Assembly (NCBI GenBank): GCA_030685015.1
Contig: JAUXWS010000013.1
Span: 10,936 to 74,935, forward strand
DNA: 64,000 nucleotides
Origin: a bacterium
Lineage (GTDB): Bacteria; CAIWAD01
Direction of reading: 5' to 3'
The notes below the pieces were generated by a model. The model was not told the DNA's origin. It made no database searches and saw only the letters and a program-made list of their open reading frames with translations. Numbering within the stretch: position 1 is the stretch's first letter; the number at the start of each line of letters is the position of its first letter. A program made the translations under genes and the position numbers. Positions 1 through 8,782 of the stretch are shown in pieces.

Positions 1-219
1 ACGGACGAAGCGCAGGATGAGGCGGGGCGACCAGGACGGGCCGAAGGAAAGCGGCCAGACCTCCAGGTCGGCCTCGCGGCAGGCGTCCAGGAAGGGGTCG
101 CCGCGCCGGCCGGCGACCACCACCTCGTGGCCGCGGGCGGCCAACTGACGGGCGCTGCGCAGGCTCCAGCTCTTGACTCCGCCCCAGCGCCGGGTGCTGT
201 TGACGTAGAGCAGCCTCAC
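1..219 (-). CDS. glycosyltransferase family 4, N-terminal fragment (runs off the window)
   Basis: The first 73 codons of a gene that continues beyond base 1. The N-terminus (LLYVNSTRRWGGVKSW) resembles the start of GT4 sugar transferases, where a short beta-strand is followed by a glycine-rich turn and then a helix that carries the phrase 'LAARGHEVVVAGR'. The GTG start overlaps the stop of the upstream GT9 gene by four bases (GTGA), so the two are probably translated together in an envelope glycan operon. Donor and acceptor sugars cannot be told from this fragment. GT4 is an assignment from a short region and could be another GT-B family. Confidence 0.65.
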   Translation of the reverse strand, partial: MRLLYVNSTRRWGGVKSWSLRSARQLAARGHEVVVAGRRGDPFLDACREADLEVWPLSFGPSWSPRLILRFVR

Positions 220-1307
220 CGGCCCCTTCCCCGCTCGCTCTGGAAGAGGGGTGCGCAATCGCTCAGCAACCGCTCCACGACCCGCCAGACGGCGCCCACC
301 GGCACAAGATCCAGGCGCTCCACCTCCTCGCAGGGGCCAAGGGTGGGAAGGGTGCGGCTGGTCGAGGCGGTGGCCACCCAGCGCTGGGTGGGGTCATGGG
401 GTCGGGTCCAGGACTCCGGGTGCACCTGGCCGAAGACCGCCACCGAGGGGATGCCGGAAAGGGCCGCCAGGTGCTTGGGGCCGCCGTCGTTGCCGACGAA
501 GAGGGCGCAGCGGGCCAGGATCTCCTTCAGCGCGGCGAAGCCCGGGAGGGGGTAGTCGTGGATGGCCGCGGGGCCCAGCCGCCGGGCCAGCTCCCGCGCC
601 GCCTCCTCCTCGCCTGGACCATGGACCAGGAAGGGACGCAGGCCGCGACGCTCCAGGCGCCGGCCGATCTCGGCCAGATGCTCCGCCGGCCACACCTTGT
701 AGGGCTGGCGGCTGACACCGAAGAGGGCCGCCACCGGCCAGCGGGCCGGCCCCCCCGGGCGGGCCGGCGGAAGGGAGGGCGCGCAGGGGAACCAGAGGCG
801 GCAAAATAGCTCGGCGGCGCGGCGATCCTCCGGGCCCACGGGGAAATCCAGATCCAGATCCCGCTCATCCGGCGCGTGCGCGGCGTCCAGGAGGCGGGCC
901 AGCAGCCGGAGCTTGTCCAGAGCGCTGTAATCCGCCCGGCGCCTTGTGTAGCGCACGGTGTAGGCGGGCACCCTCCACCAGCGGCCACCGAAACCCAGCC
1001 GCACCGGCGCCCCCGTCGCCACCGACAGGAAGGCCGTCTTGGGCAGCGCCTGACTGTCGATCACCCAGTCATAGCGGCATTGGCGCAGCAGCCGGGCCGT
1101 GTCCAGCAGATCAACCAGACCGGCGGCGGGCGGCAGGGTGAGGATCCCGTCGAGGTGGGGATTGTGTTCGAGCAGCGGCCGTCCGTTCTCCTCGCAGAGC
1201 AGCTCGATCCGGGCCTGGGGCAGGGCGCGCCGCAGGTGTCTCAGCAGCGGGGTCGTCATCAGGATGTCGCCCAGGCGTCGCAGTTGGATGACCAACACGC
1301 GGATCAC
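216..1307 (-). CDS. GT9 (heptosyltransferase-like) glycosyltransferase
   Basis: A 363-residue cytoplasmic or membrane-associated sugar transferase of the ADP-heptose:LPS heptosyltransferase family, expected to add a sugar to the LPS core or a related surface glycan. The N-terminal VLVIQLRRLGDILMTTPLL (residues 4-22) is the usual GT9 opening. The C-terminal motif GNDGGPKHLAALSG (272-285) is the nucleotide-sugar site. Full length for the family. The GTG start overlaps the stop of the DUF6165 gene (GTGA), and its own stop overlaps the next gene in the same way. An ABC exporter of the MsbA type heads the same cluster, which supports a role in envelope glycolipid assembly. The exact sugar is not known. 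Confidence 0.85.
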   Translation of the reverse strand: MIRVLVIQLRRLGDILMTTPLLRHLRRALPQARIELLCEENGRPLLEHNPHLDGILTLPPAAGLVDLLDTARLLRQCRYDWVIDSQALPKTAFLSVATGAPVRLGFGGRWWRVPAYTVRYTRRRADYSALDKLRLLARLLDAAHAPDERDLDLDFPVGPEDRRAAELFCRLWFPCAPSLPPARPGGPARWPVAALFGVSRQPYKVWPAEHLAEIGRRLERRGLRPFLVHGPGEEEAARELARRLGPAAIHDYPLPGFAALKEILARCALFVGNDGGPKHLAALSGIPSVAVFGQVHPESWTRPHDPTQRWVATASTSRTLPTLGPCEEVERLDLVPVGAVWRVVERLLSDCAPLFQSERGRGR

Positions 1308-1708
1308 GCGTCGCCGTCCTCCCCGCTTCGGGAATAGTCCACGTACTGCTTCTCCTCCACCAGCGTGGAGCCGAAGTGCTCGTTCAAGCGGCGCTTGAGG
1401 GCGGCCCGCCGGTCATTGGTGACATAGACGGCGCGGGCCAGCTCCACGAAGCGCGGCCCGAAATCCCGGCGGCCCTCCAGCACGCGCAGCTCGTCCTCGA
1501 TCCGCCACAGCTCGCCGTTGACCTCGTCCAGCCCACCCTCCAGCTCCGGATGCCGCAGGCCGGCCGTGGCGGCCACCTTTTCCAGTTCGTCCAGCTCCCG
1601 CCGCACATTGCGCCGTTTGACCTCGTCGCCGAACTCGCGCAGCTTGATGCGCAGGATGGACATCTTGTCAAGCAGTTCGCCGACGGAGACAGGGGCCTGG
1701 ACAATCAC
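1304..1708 (-). CDS. DUF6165 family protein
   Basis: A 134-residue soluble protein rich in charged helices, opening with VSVGELLDKMSILRIK, which matches what I recall of DUF6165. Members of that family lack a known function and often lie beside LPS or polysaccharide glycosyltransferases, as here. The GTG start is chosen because it overlaps the ABC transporter stop by four bases (GTGA). The stop overlaps the GT9 start in the same way. No catalytic motif, signal peptide or membrane segment is visible. The helical heptad-like middle (residues 30-80) could be a coiled coil. Role in the glycan pathway is inferred only from position. Confidence 0.7.
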   Translation of the reverse strand: MIVQAPVSVGELLDKMSILRIKLREFGDEVKRRNVRRELDELEKVAATAGLRHPELEGGLDEVNGELWRIEDELRVLEGRRDFGPRFVELARAVYVTNDRRAALKRRLNEHFGSTLVEEKQYVDYSRSGEDGDA

Positions 1709-3585
1709 GACTCCTCCTGCGCGCTGAACTGGAGTTCGTAGAGCTTGCGGTATTCCTCGCTGGTCCGCAGCAGCTCCTCGTGCCGCCCGATGCCTTCGAT
1801 GCGACCGTCCTTCAGGCAGACGATGCGGTCGGCCCGGATGATGGTCGAGAGACGGTGGGCGATGACCAGGGCCGTGCGGTTGCTGATGGAGCGTTCGAGG
1901 GCCGACTGCACCAGCTGCTCGCTCTCCGAGTCCAGGGCGCTGGTCGCCTCGTCGAAGACGAGCACCTCCGGCCGGCGCGACACGGCGCGGGCGATGGCCA
2001 GGCGCTGCCGCTGTCCGCCGGACAGGTTGCTGCCGCCTTCCTGGACCAGGGCGTCGAGACCGCCCATCTCCCGCACGAAACCCTCGGCATTGGCCAGGGC
2101 AAGGGCCCGTGCCACCACGGCCGGGTCGGGGCAGGCCTCCGGGTAGCAGACGTTCTCGGCCACGCTGAGCTGGAAGAGCCAGGTGTCCTGCCCCACCACG
2201 CCGAAAAGACGGCGATAGGAGCCCAGCTCCAGCTCTCGGATGTCGCGCCCGTCCAGATAGATGCCCCCCGTCGTGGGGTCCACCAGCCGCAGCACCAAGT
2301 TGGCCAGGGTCGTCTTGCCGGAGCCGGAGGCGCCCACCAGGGCCACCAGCTCCCCCCGCCGCAGGGTCAGGCCGACCTCCTGCAAGGCCGCTTTCTCGCC
2401 ATAGAGGAGGGAGACGCCGCGCAGCTCGATCCCCTCGCGCAGGCCCGCGACCGGGGCCGGGTTTGGCACGGTGGCCAGGCTTGAGCGCAGGTCGAAGACC
2501 TCCATGATGCGGTCGCCCGCGCCCGTGCCGCGCTGGAGGTCGTTCCAGGTCCGGGCGACGATCTTGAGCGGATGCAGCATGGCCAGAAGCGCGGCCAGAA
2601 AGGTGAGGAAGGCCGAGCCTGACAGGCCGTCCCCCGACAGGGCCTGCAGGCCACCGTACCACAACATGAAAACCGCGACGACAACGGAGGCGAACTCGCC
2701 GAAGGGCGTGGAGAGGCCGGCTACCCACTCCAGCTTGCGCGTGCGGCGGAAGTAGCTGGCCGTGGCCAGCTGGAAGCGCTGGATCTCCCGCTCCCGGGCG
2801 AAGAAGGCCTGCACCACGCGGAAGCCCTGCAGGTTCTCGGACAGGCTCTCCGACACGCGGGACATGTGCTCCTGGGCCCGGCGGCTGTAGGTGCGCAGCT
2901 TGCGGCCGATGGCCTGGAAGCCCGCCACGGCCGGAGCAAGGACCAGGACGGAGACCAGGGTGAGCCGCCACTCCACGAAGAGGGCCAGGCCGAGGTAGAC
3001 CAGACATTGCAGCAGGTTGGAGAGCAGGTCCGCCACCTTGGTGATGGTCAGGCTGCGCACCACCATCACGTCGTTGATGAGGCGGCTGATCAATTCCCCC
3101 TGGCGGAAGCGCTGCACCACGTCGAGGGAGAGGCCCTGCAAGTGGGTGAAGAGGTGGTCGCGCAGGCGGCGGATCATGGTCTGCTCCACCTGCACGAAGA
3201 AGACGCGGTAGAGGTAGAGCGCGATGAACTTGAGGACGGCCAGCGCCAGGACGGTGCCGCAAAGCAGCAAGAGCACGGTGTGGCGGGCGTGGCGGGCCAT
3301 GAAGTCGTCCAGCGCCCGTCCGGCCAGATCACGCAGCCCGGAGTCGGCCTGCCCGGCCTGCCACAGATCACGCCCCAAGAGCTTGATGGAAGGCGCCAGG
3401 TCCATCAGGCGCTCTGTCGGCGGGTCCGTGGCGGCGCCGCCGAACACGCCTTCGAAAAAGGGGTAGATGAGGCTGATGTTGACGCCGGCCAGGAGACTGG
3501 CGACCACCATCATGAGCAGACCCAGGGCCAGGTGCAGGCGCACCCCGCGCAGGTAGGGAATGAACTGGCGGATGAGGCGAAGCAT
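1705..3585 (-). CDS. ABC transporter, fused permease and ATPase (MsbA-like)
   Basis: A 626-residue half transporter with an N-terminal six-helix membrane domain (about residues 18-340) and a C-terminal ATPase. Visible motifs are Walker A GASGSGKT (418-425), signature LSGGQ (521-525), Walker B VLVFDEAT (541-548) and the H-loop histidine 577. Domain order and length fit lipid A or lipid-linked glycan flippases of the MsbA type, which act as homodimers in the inner membrane. The internal ATG at 3585 is taken as start because the upstream in-frame extension is low-complexity Arg/Pro/Gly without homology. First gene of the four-gene glycan cluster. Other multidrug-type ABCB exporters look alike, so the substrate is inferred from the neighbours. 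Confidence 0.85.
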   Translation of the reverse strand: MLRLIRQFIPYLRGVRLHLALGLLMMVVASLLAGVNISLIYPFFEGVFGGAATDPPTERLMDLAPSIKLLGRDLWQAGQADSGLRDLAGRALDDFMARHARHTVLLLLCGTVLALAVLKFIALYLYRVFFVQVEQTMIRRLRDHLFTHLQGLSLDVVQRFRQGELISRLINDVMVVRSLTITKVADLLSNLLQCLVYLGLALFVEWRLTLVSVLVLAPAVAGFQAIGRKLRTYSRRAQEHMSRVSESLSENLQGFRVVQAFFAREREIQRFQLATASYFRRTRKLEWVAGLSTPFGEFASVVVAVFMLWYGGLQALSGDGLSGSAFLTFLAALLAMLHPLKIVARTWNDLQRGTGAGDRIMEVFDLRSSLATVPNPAPVAGLREGIELRGVSLLYGEKAALQEVGLTLRRGELVALVGASGSGKTTLANLVLRLVDPTTGGIYLDGRDIRELELGSYRRLFGVVGQDTWLFQLSVAENVCYPEACPDPAVVARALALANAEGFVREMGGLDALVQEGGSNLSGGQRQRLAIARAVSRRPEVLVFDEATSALDSESEQLVQSALERSISNRTALVIAHRLSTIIRADRIVCLKDGRIEGIGRHEELLRTSEEYRKLYELQFSAQEES

Positions 3586-3736
3586 GGTCCAATATAGGGG
3601 ACGAGCGGCGGCGGCGATCCGTCCGGTCGCCGGCGGACCTCCCCCCGGGTCCGTGTCGCCCGGGACGCATCCAGGCGGCCGGCGCCGGGCCGCCTGAGCC
3701 CACCTCCTTACTTTGTCGCCACATCCGGGAGGATTC
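3586..3736. promoter_or_regulatory. divergent intergenic region
   Basis: A gap of 151 bases between the outward-facing ABC transporter and M16 peptidase genes, so promoters for both directions should lie here. It is GC-rich and I see no convincing -35/-10 pair or operator. A GGGAGGA ribosome binding site for the peptidase lies at 3727-3733. Confidence 0.4.
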
Positions 3737-6700
3737 ATGGATCATTGCCGCTGTTCCCTTGCCGTCGCCGCGCTGCTCTTGCCGGCCACAGTCGTTCCGG
3801 CCGCCGCTTCCACCAGCGTCTCCTGGCTGGACCAGCTGGGCGCGGAGCCCCGCTCGGACGGATTCCGTTGCCTCCATCTCTACCTGGACAGCCGCGATCG
3901 GCCGGCCGGAGCCTGCCTGGAGCACGGCTCGGGCCTGCTCCTCGACCTGCTGCCCATGGAGACCGCCCCCCAGGCCTTCGTCTGGATCTCCACCCCGGTG
4001 ACGACCGACCGCGGCGAGCCGCACACCCTGGAACATCTGCTGCTGGGCAAGGGGCGGCGTGGTCTGGCCGTGGCCAAGGCCGAGGAATTCCGCCTGAGTT
4101 CATCCAGCGCCTTCACGGGTCAGCTCGAAACCTGCTACCACTTCAGCACGGCTCTCAGCCCGGCCGACTTCCTGGTGGAGTTGGAGGACCGGCTCGACGC
4201 CTTGCTGCACCCGGACTTTAGCGACGAGGAGATCCGCCGCGAGGTCTGCCACGTGGGACCCAAGGCACGCGGTGCCATCCTCGAAGCGGACGAGAAGGGG
4301 ACGGTCTACACCGAGATGCTGTCGAGCTGGGACCACCCCTGGAGTCGCGCCCAGCACCGCCTCATGACCCACTGCTACGGCGCCGACCACCCGCTGGCCG
4401 TCAACCAGGGCGGCATCCCGGAGGCCATCCGGCGGCTGGAGCCCTCCCACATCCGCGCCTTCCACCGGGACTCGCACTTCCTGGGCAACATGGGCCTGGT
4501 GCTGGTGCTGCCTCCCGGCGAGGTGGGCGACGATCTGCTGGCCCGCCTGGACGCCATGCTGGGACGCCTGGAGCCGCAGGCCCCGGGCCTCCCACCACGC
4601 GGCCGCGCCATGCTGCCGACGCCGCCGGTGGCCGTCCCGCCACTGACGGAGGTGGTGGAGGTGCCCGGCGCCCGCGCCGACGAGCCGGCCCTGGTCCTCG
4701 CCGCCTGGACGCCGGCGCGGAAGCTGGATCGACCGGATGTCCTGGCCGCCCAGATCCTGCTCACGGTGGTGGCGCAGGGCGACGGCTCCGAACTGCACCG
4801 CGATCTGCTTGATCCAGTGGCAAGCCCGGATCCGCTGGGCGCCGCCTGGATCAGCGGCTGGATCAGCCGCGAGCCGGGCCAGCCCGTCTGGCTGGCCCTG
4901 GGCAGTGTGCCGCCTGCGCGCGTCACGGCGGAAGGCTTGGCCACGCTGCGCGGGCGCGTGCGGACCAGCCTGGAGCGCATCGCCGGCTGGCGGGAGGGTG
5001 ATCCGGCTCTGGCGGCGCTGAAGGAACGGGCCCTGGCCCAGCTGACCAGCCGCCGCCGCCAGGGGCGCAGCCTGCTGGACCACCCCCCCGGCTTCGGCCA
5101 GCGTGGCACCGGCTCGTTCTGGGCCGACCACCTGCGCGAGTTGCGCGAGCGGGGCGGTTTCCACCTGCGCCTTGACGAGGAGGGCGACCTGGCCGAGGTG
5201 GAGCGGCGGCTGAAGGATCCAGGCAATCCCTTCGCCCCCTGGTTGGAGCGGATGGGCCTGCTCGCCGCGGAGCCGCACCTGGTGGGGACGCGCAGCAATC
5301 CGGCGCTGCTGGCGGAGAAGGAGTCTTCGCGCGCCGCCCGCCTGGAGGCTTTTGCCGACTCCCTGGAGCGCGCCTACGGCACACGCGGCCGCCAGGAGGC
5401 TTTGCGCCGCTTCCAGGCCGACTATGACAAGATGACGGCCCAGTTGGAGGCCGAGCGCGCCGGCCTGCCCACGCCGGCGCTGCCGGAGCGCCTGCCCCTG
5501 GACAACGACCCGGAGATCGTCGTGGACACGCTGCGCCTGGCGGGCGGCATCCCGCTCTGCCACGGTGTCTTTGAGGGCATGCAGGGCGCGCGTTTCAGCC
5601 TGGCGGCGGACCTGGTCGGGATCGGGGCGGACAATCCCTGGGTGGCGGCCCTGCCGGCCCTGCTGACTCAGGCCGGCGTGGATGGGGCCAAAGGCAAACT
5701 GGACTTCCGACAGGTGGAGGACGCCCTGCGCCGGGAGGTCTCCTGGGCGGGGGCCTGGCTGGACGCCGACCTGGAGGCGGGCCGCGGCGAGCTGGTGCTG
5801 GGCTGCGCCGGCGCCACGCCGCAGGAATGCGCCAAGGGCGCGCAGTGGCTGCAGCGCTTCCTCGAGGAGGCGGATTGGTCCGAGGCCAACCGGCCGCGCC
5901 TGCGGGAGATCGTGCGTCGCGAGCTGGCCAACATCCGCGAGACGCGCCAGGGCTCCGAGGAGAGCTGGGTGGAGGCGCCAGCGGCGGCCTGGCGCCAGCG
6001 CCACAACCCGGGCCTGCTGCGGGCGGGCTGCTTTCTCACGCAGGAGTTCGACCTGCTGCGCTGCGCCTGGCTGCTGGAGGACGGCTCCCCGGCGGTCATC
6101 GCCGCGTTGGAGGCCGTGGCCCGGTGGCCGGATTCCTGGACCGCCCCCGCCGCCGCCGATTCCTGCCGCGCCGCCCTGGCCCGTCTGCTGGATGTGCCGG
6201 CGTCGGACCGGCCCGCGGTCTGGGGCGGACACCCGACCCTGGGCGGTGGGAACGATGCCGGCGCCGCCATCACCCTGGGCGCCAGGGACTGCCAGACATT
6301 GGACCTCGCCCTGGGCGACCTGGCCGCCATGGCCGCCGAGCTGCCCGAGGACGGTCCCCTCTGGCCCGTCGTCTGCCGGGCCATGACGACCGGCCTGTCC
6401 GCGACCGCCGATCAGCGGCTGGATGGACTGCGGCAGCTGCGCTCCGACCTCCTGCGGCACGCCCCGGTCCGCGCCTGGTTCACGGGCGGCCGCCCGGCCT
6501 GGACGGACCTGATGCCGCCGGCCGCCGCGCTGGGCGGCCTCTTCCCCCAACTGCCCCTTGACCGGGCAAAGGCCGGGATCAAACGGGACGGACCGTCCGA
6601 CCATCCCTGCCTGGGCCTGGTCCACCCCGGCTCCTCCAGCGGCGTGGTCATCATCAGCGCGCCGCTCACCCACCAACATGCCTGGGAGCGCGCGGGCCTG

Positions 6701-7378
6701 GTCGACTATCTGGCAGGCAACCTGCTGGGCGGCGGCGGCGACCAGGGCCTCTTCATGCAGACCTGGGCCGCCGGCCTGGCCTATTCCAATGGCATCCGCC
6801 CCCGGGAGCGCACGGGCCTCCTGCGCTACTACGCCGAACGCTGCCCGGACGCCGCCCAGACCCTGGGCTTCGTCGAGGACTGCGTGCACAAGGCCCCGCC
6901 CGTCGACCGGGCCCGGGCCGCGACCGCCCTGGTCGCCTCCTTCGGTGGATCCCGGGCGGCCCTGTCCTATGCGGAGCGCACCGGGCAGCGCGCCCTGGAG
7001 CTTCAGGTCGCACATGATCCCAGCCGGGGCGCCGTACCGCACGCGGCCGGACCAAGCCGCCTGGAGGAGCAGCGGGCCTTCCGCCAGGGCCTGCTGGACC
7101 TGCTGGCGGATCCGACCCTGGCCGACCAGCTGGAAGCGCGCAAGCTGCCCGTGCATGCCCTGGTCTTTCCCGGGTTGGGCGATCCCGCCTGGACTCCCGC
7201 GCCGGGCACCCAGTTCTTCCTAATCGGTCCGGAATCCCAGTTCGAGCTGATGGACCGCTACCTGGCGCGCCACGCCCCGGGCCAGAGCCTGCGCCGCCTG
7301 CGTCCCTGCCACTATTGGCTGACCGGAACGGAGCAGGCTCCGCCGACGCGATCGCCGGATGACGGGATCCGGCCATGA
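3737..7378 (+). CDS. secreted M16 zinc metallopeptidase, PreP-like
   Basis: A 1213-residue protein with a signal peptide (about residues 1-26, ending AAAS) and the inverted zinc motif HTLEH at 96-100. In M16 enzymes the two histidines bind zinc and the glutamate is the general base. The N-terminal block resembles presequence protease (M16C), which degrades short unfolded peptides in a closed chamber made of two halves. Typical PreP is about 1000 residues, so this copy is longer. The ATG at 3737 follows a good GGGAGGA site, and an upstream in-frame ATG at 3713 is rejected. The stop overlaps rdgB (ATGA). Likely periplasmic or surface peptide turnover. Confidence 0.8.
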   Translation: MDHCRCSLAVAALLLPATVVPAAASTSVSWLDQLGAEPRSDGFRCLHLYLDSRDRPAGACLEHGSGLLLDLLPMETAPQAFVWISTPVTTDRGEPHTLEHLLLGKGRRGLAVAKAEEFRLSSSSAFTGQLETCYHFSTALSPADFLVELEDRLDALLHPDFSDEEIRREVCHVGPKARGAILEADEKGTVYTEMLSSWDHPWSRAQHRLMTHCYGADHPLAVNQGGIPEAIRRLEPSHIRAFHRDSHFLGNMGLVLVLPPGEVGDDLLARLDAMLGRLEPQAPGLPPRGRAMLPTPPVAVPPLTEVVEVPGARADEPALVLAAWTPARKLDRPDVLAAQILLTVVAQGDGSELHRDLLDPVASPDPLGAAWISGWISREPGQPVWLALGSVPPARVTAEGLATLRGRVRTSLERIAGWREGDPALAALKERALAQLTSRRRQGRSLLDHPPGFGQRGTGSFWADHLRELRERGGFHLRLDEEGDLAEVERRLKDPGNPFAPWLERMGLLAAEPHLVGTRSNPALLAEKESSRAARLEAFADSLERAYGTRGRQEALRRFQADYDKMTAQLEAERAGLPTPALPERLPLDNDPEIVVDTLRLAGGIPLCHGVFEGMQGARFSLAADLVGIGADNPWVAALPALLTQAGVDGAKGKLDFRQVEDALRREVSWAGAWLDADLEAGRGELVLGCAGATPQECAKGAQWLQRFLEEADWSEANRPRLREIVRRELANIRETRQGSEESWVEAPAAAWRQRHNPGLLRAGCFLTQEFDLLRCAWLLEDGSPAVIAALEAVARWPDSWTAPAAADSCRAALARLLDVPASDRPAVWGGHPTLGGGNDAGAAITLGARDCQTLDLALGDLAAMAAELPEDGPLWPVVCRAMTTGLSATADQRLDGLRQLRSDLLRHAPVRAWFTGGRPAWTDLMPPAAALGGLFPQLPLDRAKAGIKRDGPSDHPCLGLVHPGSSSGVVIISAPLTHQHAWERAGLVDYLAGNLLGGGGDQGLFMQTWAAGLAYSNGIRPRERTGLLRYYAERCPDAAQTLGFVEDCVHKAPPVDRARAATALVASFGGSRAALSYAERTGQRALELQVAHDPSRGAVPHAAGPSRLEEQRAFRQGLLDLLADPTLADQLEARKLPVHALVFPGLGDPAWTPAPGTQFFLIGPESQFELMDRYLARHAPGQSLRRLRPCHYWLTGTEQAPPTRSPDDGIRP

Positions 7379-7992
7379 GGGCGCGCGAAATCCGCCTCCT
7401 CGTCGCCACCGGCAACCTTCACAAGCTCGAGGAGCTGCACCACGCCCTCGAGGCCGCCTTCGGCCCTGTTGAGCTGAAATCGCTGCGCGACTTCCCGGAG
7501 CTGGCGGAGCCCGTCGAGGACGGCGCGACTCTGGCCGAGAACGCCCTCATCAAGGCGCGGGCGCTGCACGCGCACTGCGGCGGGCTCTGCGTCGCCGACG
7601 ACACGGGCCTGCTGGTGGACGCCCTGGACGGGGCGCCCGGCGTCCACAGCGCGCGCTGGGCGGGACCGGGCTGCAGCTACGCCGACAATGTCCGCCGCCT
7701 GTGCCGGCAGATCGGGCCGGTGCCGTCCGACCGGCGCCAGGCGCGCTTCGAGACGGTGCTGGCCGTGGTGGAACCCGACGGGGGCGAGACCCTGCTCCGC
7801 GGCGCCTGCCACGGGCTGATCCTCGATGCGCCGCGCGGCGAGGGCGGCTTCGGCTACGACCCGGTCTTCCTCGTGCCCGAGCTGGGCCGCACTTTCGCCG
7901 AGCTGAGCCTGGCGGAGAAGAACGCCCTCAGCCACCGCGGACGGGCCGTGGAGAAACTGGTCGCCTGGTTGCGCGAGGCGCGGGGCTGGTGA
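7375..7992 (+). CDS. rdgB: non-canonical purine NTP pyrophosphatase (RdgB/HAM1)
   Basis: A 205-residue house-cleaning enzyme that hydrolyses ITP, dITP and XTP to monophosphates so they are not built into nucleic acid. Family motifs are all present: ATGN (11-14), ADDTGL (74-79), GFGYDPVF (158-165) and SHRGRA (186-191). Normal length. The ATG sits in a four-base overlap with the M16 peptidase stop, indicating co-transcription, although no functional link between the two is known. Confidence 0.93.
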   Translation: MRAREIRLLVATGNLHKLEELHHALEAAFGPVELKSLRDFPELAEPVEDGATLAENALIKARALHAHCGGLCVADDTGLLVDALDGAPGVHSARWAGPGCSYADNVRRLCRQIGPVPSDRRQARFETVLAVVEPDGGETLLRGACHGLILDAPRGEGGFGYDPVFLVPELGRTFAELSLAEKNALSHRGRAVEKLVAWLREARGW

Positions 7993-7993
7993 G

Positions 7994-8725
7994 TCAGCGC
8001 GGCTCTTCGTGCAAGAGGCGCGTCCAGCGCCGCAGCACGAAGAGCGTGGCGTAAGCGGCAAGGCCGGCCAGCAGGGCCAGGTTCTGCCCGCGGCTGAGCT
8101 CCACCGGCCGCCCGGCGAAGACCTCCCGCAGCACCAGGAGCAGCACGAAGAGGCCGATGAGGGCGAAGAAGCCGGAGAACTCCCGCCGCGCCACGTTCCG
8201 CCAGGAGAAAGCCAGGTCCCAGGGCCGCCAGCGGCTGAAGCGGGGCAGGAAAGCCGGCGTCTCCTCCGCCCAGCGCCGGAACTCCTCGCCGTACTGGCCC
8301 TGGATGAAGCGCTCCTCGCACAGCATGATGCGCTCGTAGATGAGGCCGAAGCCGCCCATCATGAGGAGGGCCAGCCACCAATTGGCGGGGAGCAGGGCGA
8401 GGCCCAGCCACATCAGCCCGTTGCCCACGTAGAGCGGATGGCGCACGACGGAGTACCAGCCCACCGTGTTGAGGCGCTTGGCCACCTGGACACTGGTGTT
8501 GCGGCCGCTGGTGCCGTCCGGGGTGTGCCCCACCACATCGGCGCGGATGAGCTGGCCAACCAGCGAGACGGCCAGGCAGGCCCAGATCCAGGCGGCGGGG
8601 AGGGGCCGCGGACCGGGCGCCAGCCAGAGGGCGAGGATCATGAGGGCGAGGAGCAGTAGCGGCACGTAGCTGCGCAGGCGGAAGAGGGTGTCCCCTTCGC
8701 GGCAGAGGCGGTCCTGCAGGTCCAC
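7994..8725 (-). CDS. isoprenylcysteine methyltransferase-family membrane methyltransferase
   Basis: A 243-residue integral membrane protein with about five hydrophobic segments and the ICMT/PEMT-type SAM-binding C-terminal half. The block HTPDGTSGRNT (67-77) followed by VRHPLYVGN (94-102) is characteristic of this superfamily, and resembles the LmtA group, which methylates the 1-phosphate of lipid A in Leptospira. A lipid substrate is therefore plausible but unproven. The ATG at 8725 is preceded by GGAGGGA. It converges on rdgB with a one-base gap, so the two transcripts must overlap or end very close together. Confidence 0.75.
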   Translation of the reverse strand: MDLQDRLCREGDTLFRLRSYVPLLLLALMILALWLAPGPRPLPAAWIWACLAVSLVGQLIRADVVGHTPDGTSGRNTSVQVAKRLNTVGWYSVVRHPLYVGNGLMWLGLALLPANWWLALLMMGGFGLIYERIMLCEERFIQGQYGEEFRRWAEETPAFLPRFSRWRPWDLAFSWRNVARREFSGFFALIGLFVLLLVLREVFAGRPVELSRGQNLALLAGLAAYATLFVLRRWTRLLHEEPR

Positions 8726-8782
8726 ATTCCCTCCGGCAATGGTATGACGAAACAGACTTCCTGGCGGGCGGGGCGGTGGCGG

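Noticed and set aside
4100-7156. 1018-codon open frame opposite the M16 peptidase
   Set aside because: A reverse-strand shadow of a GC-rich gene: low-complexity Gln/Gly/Ala/Arg content, no domain, and the plus strand encodes a motif-complete peptidase.
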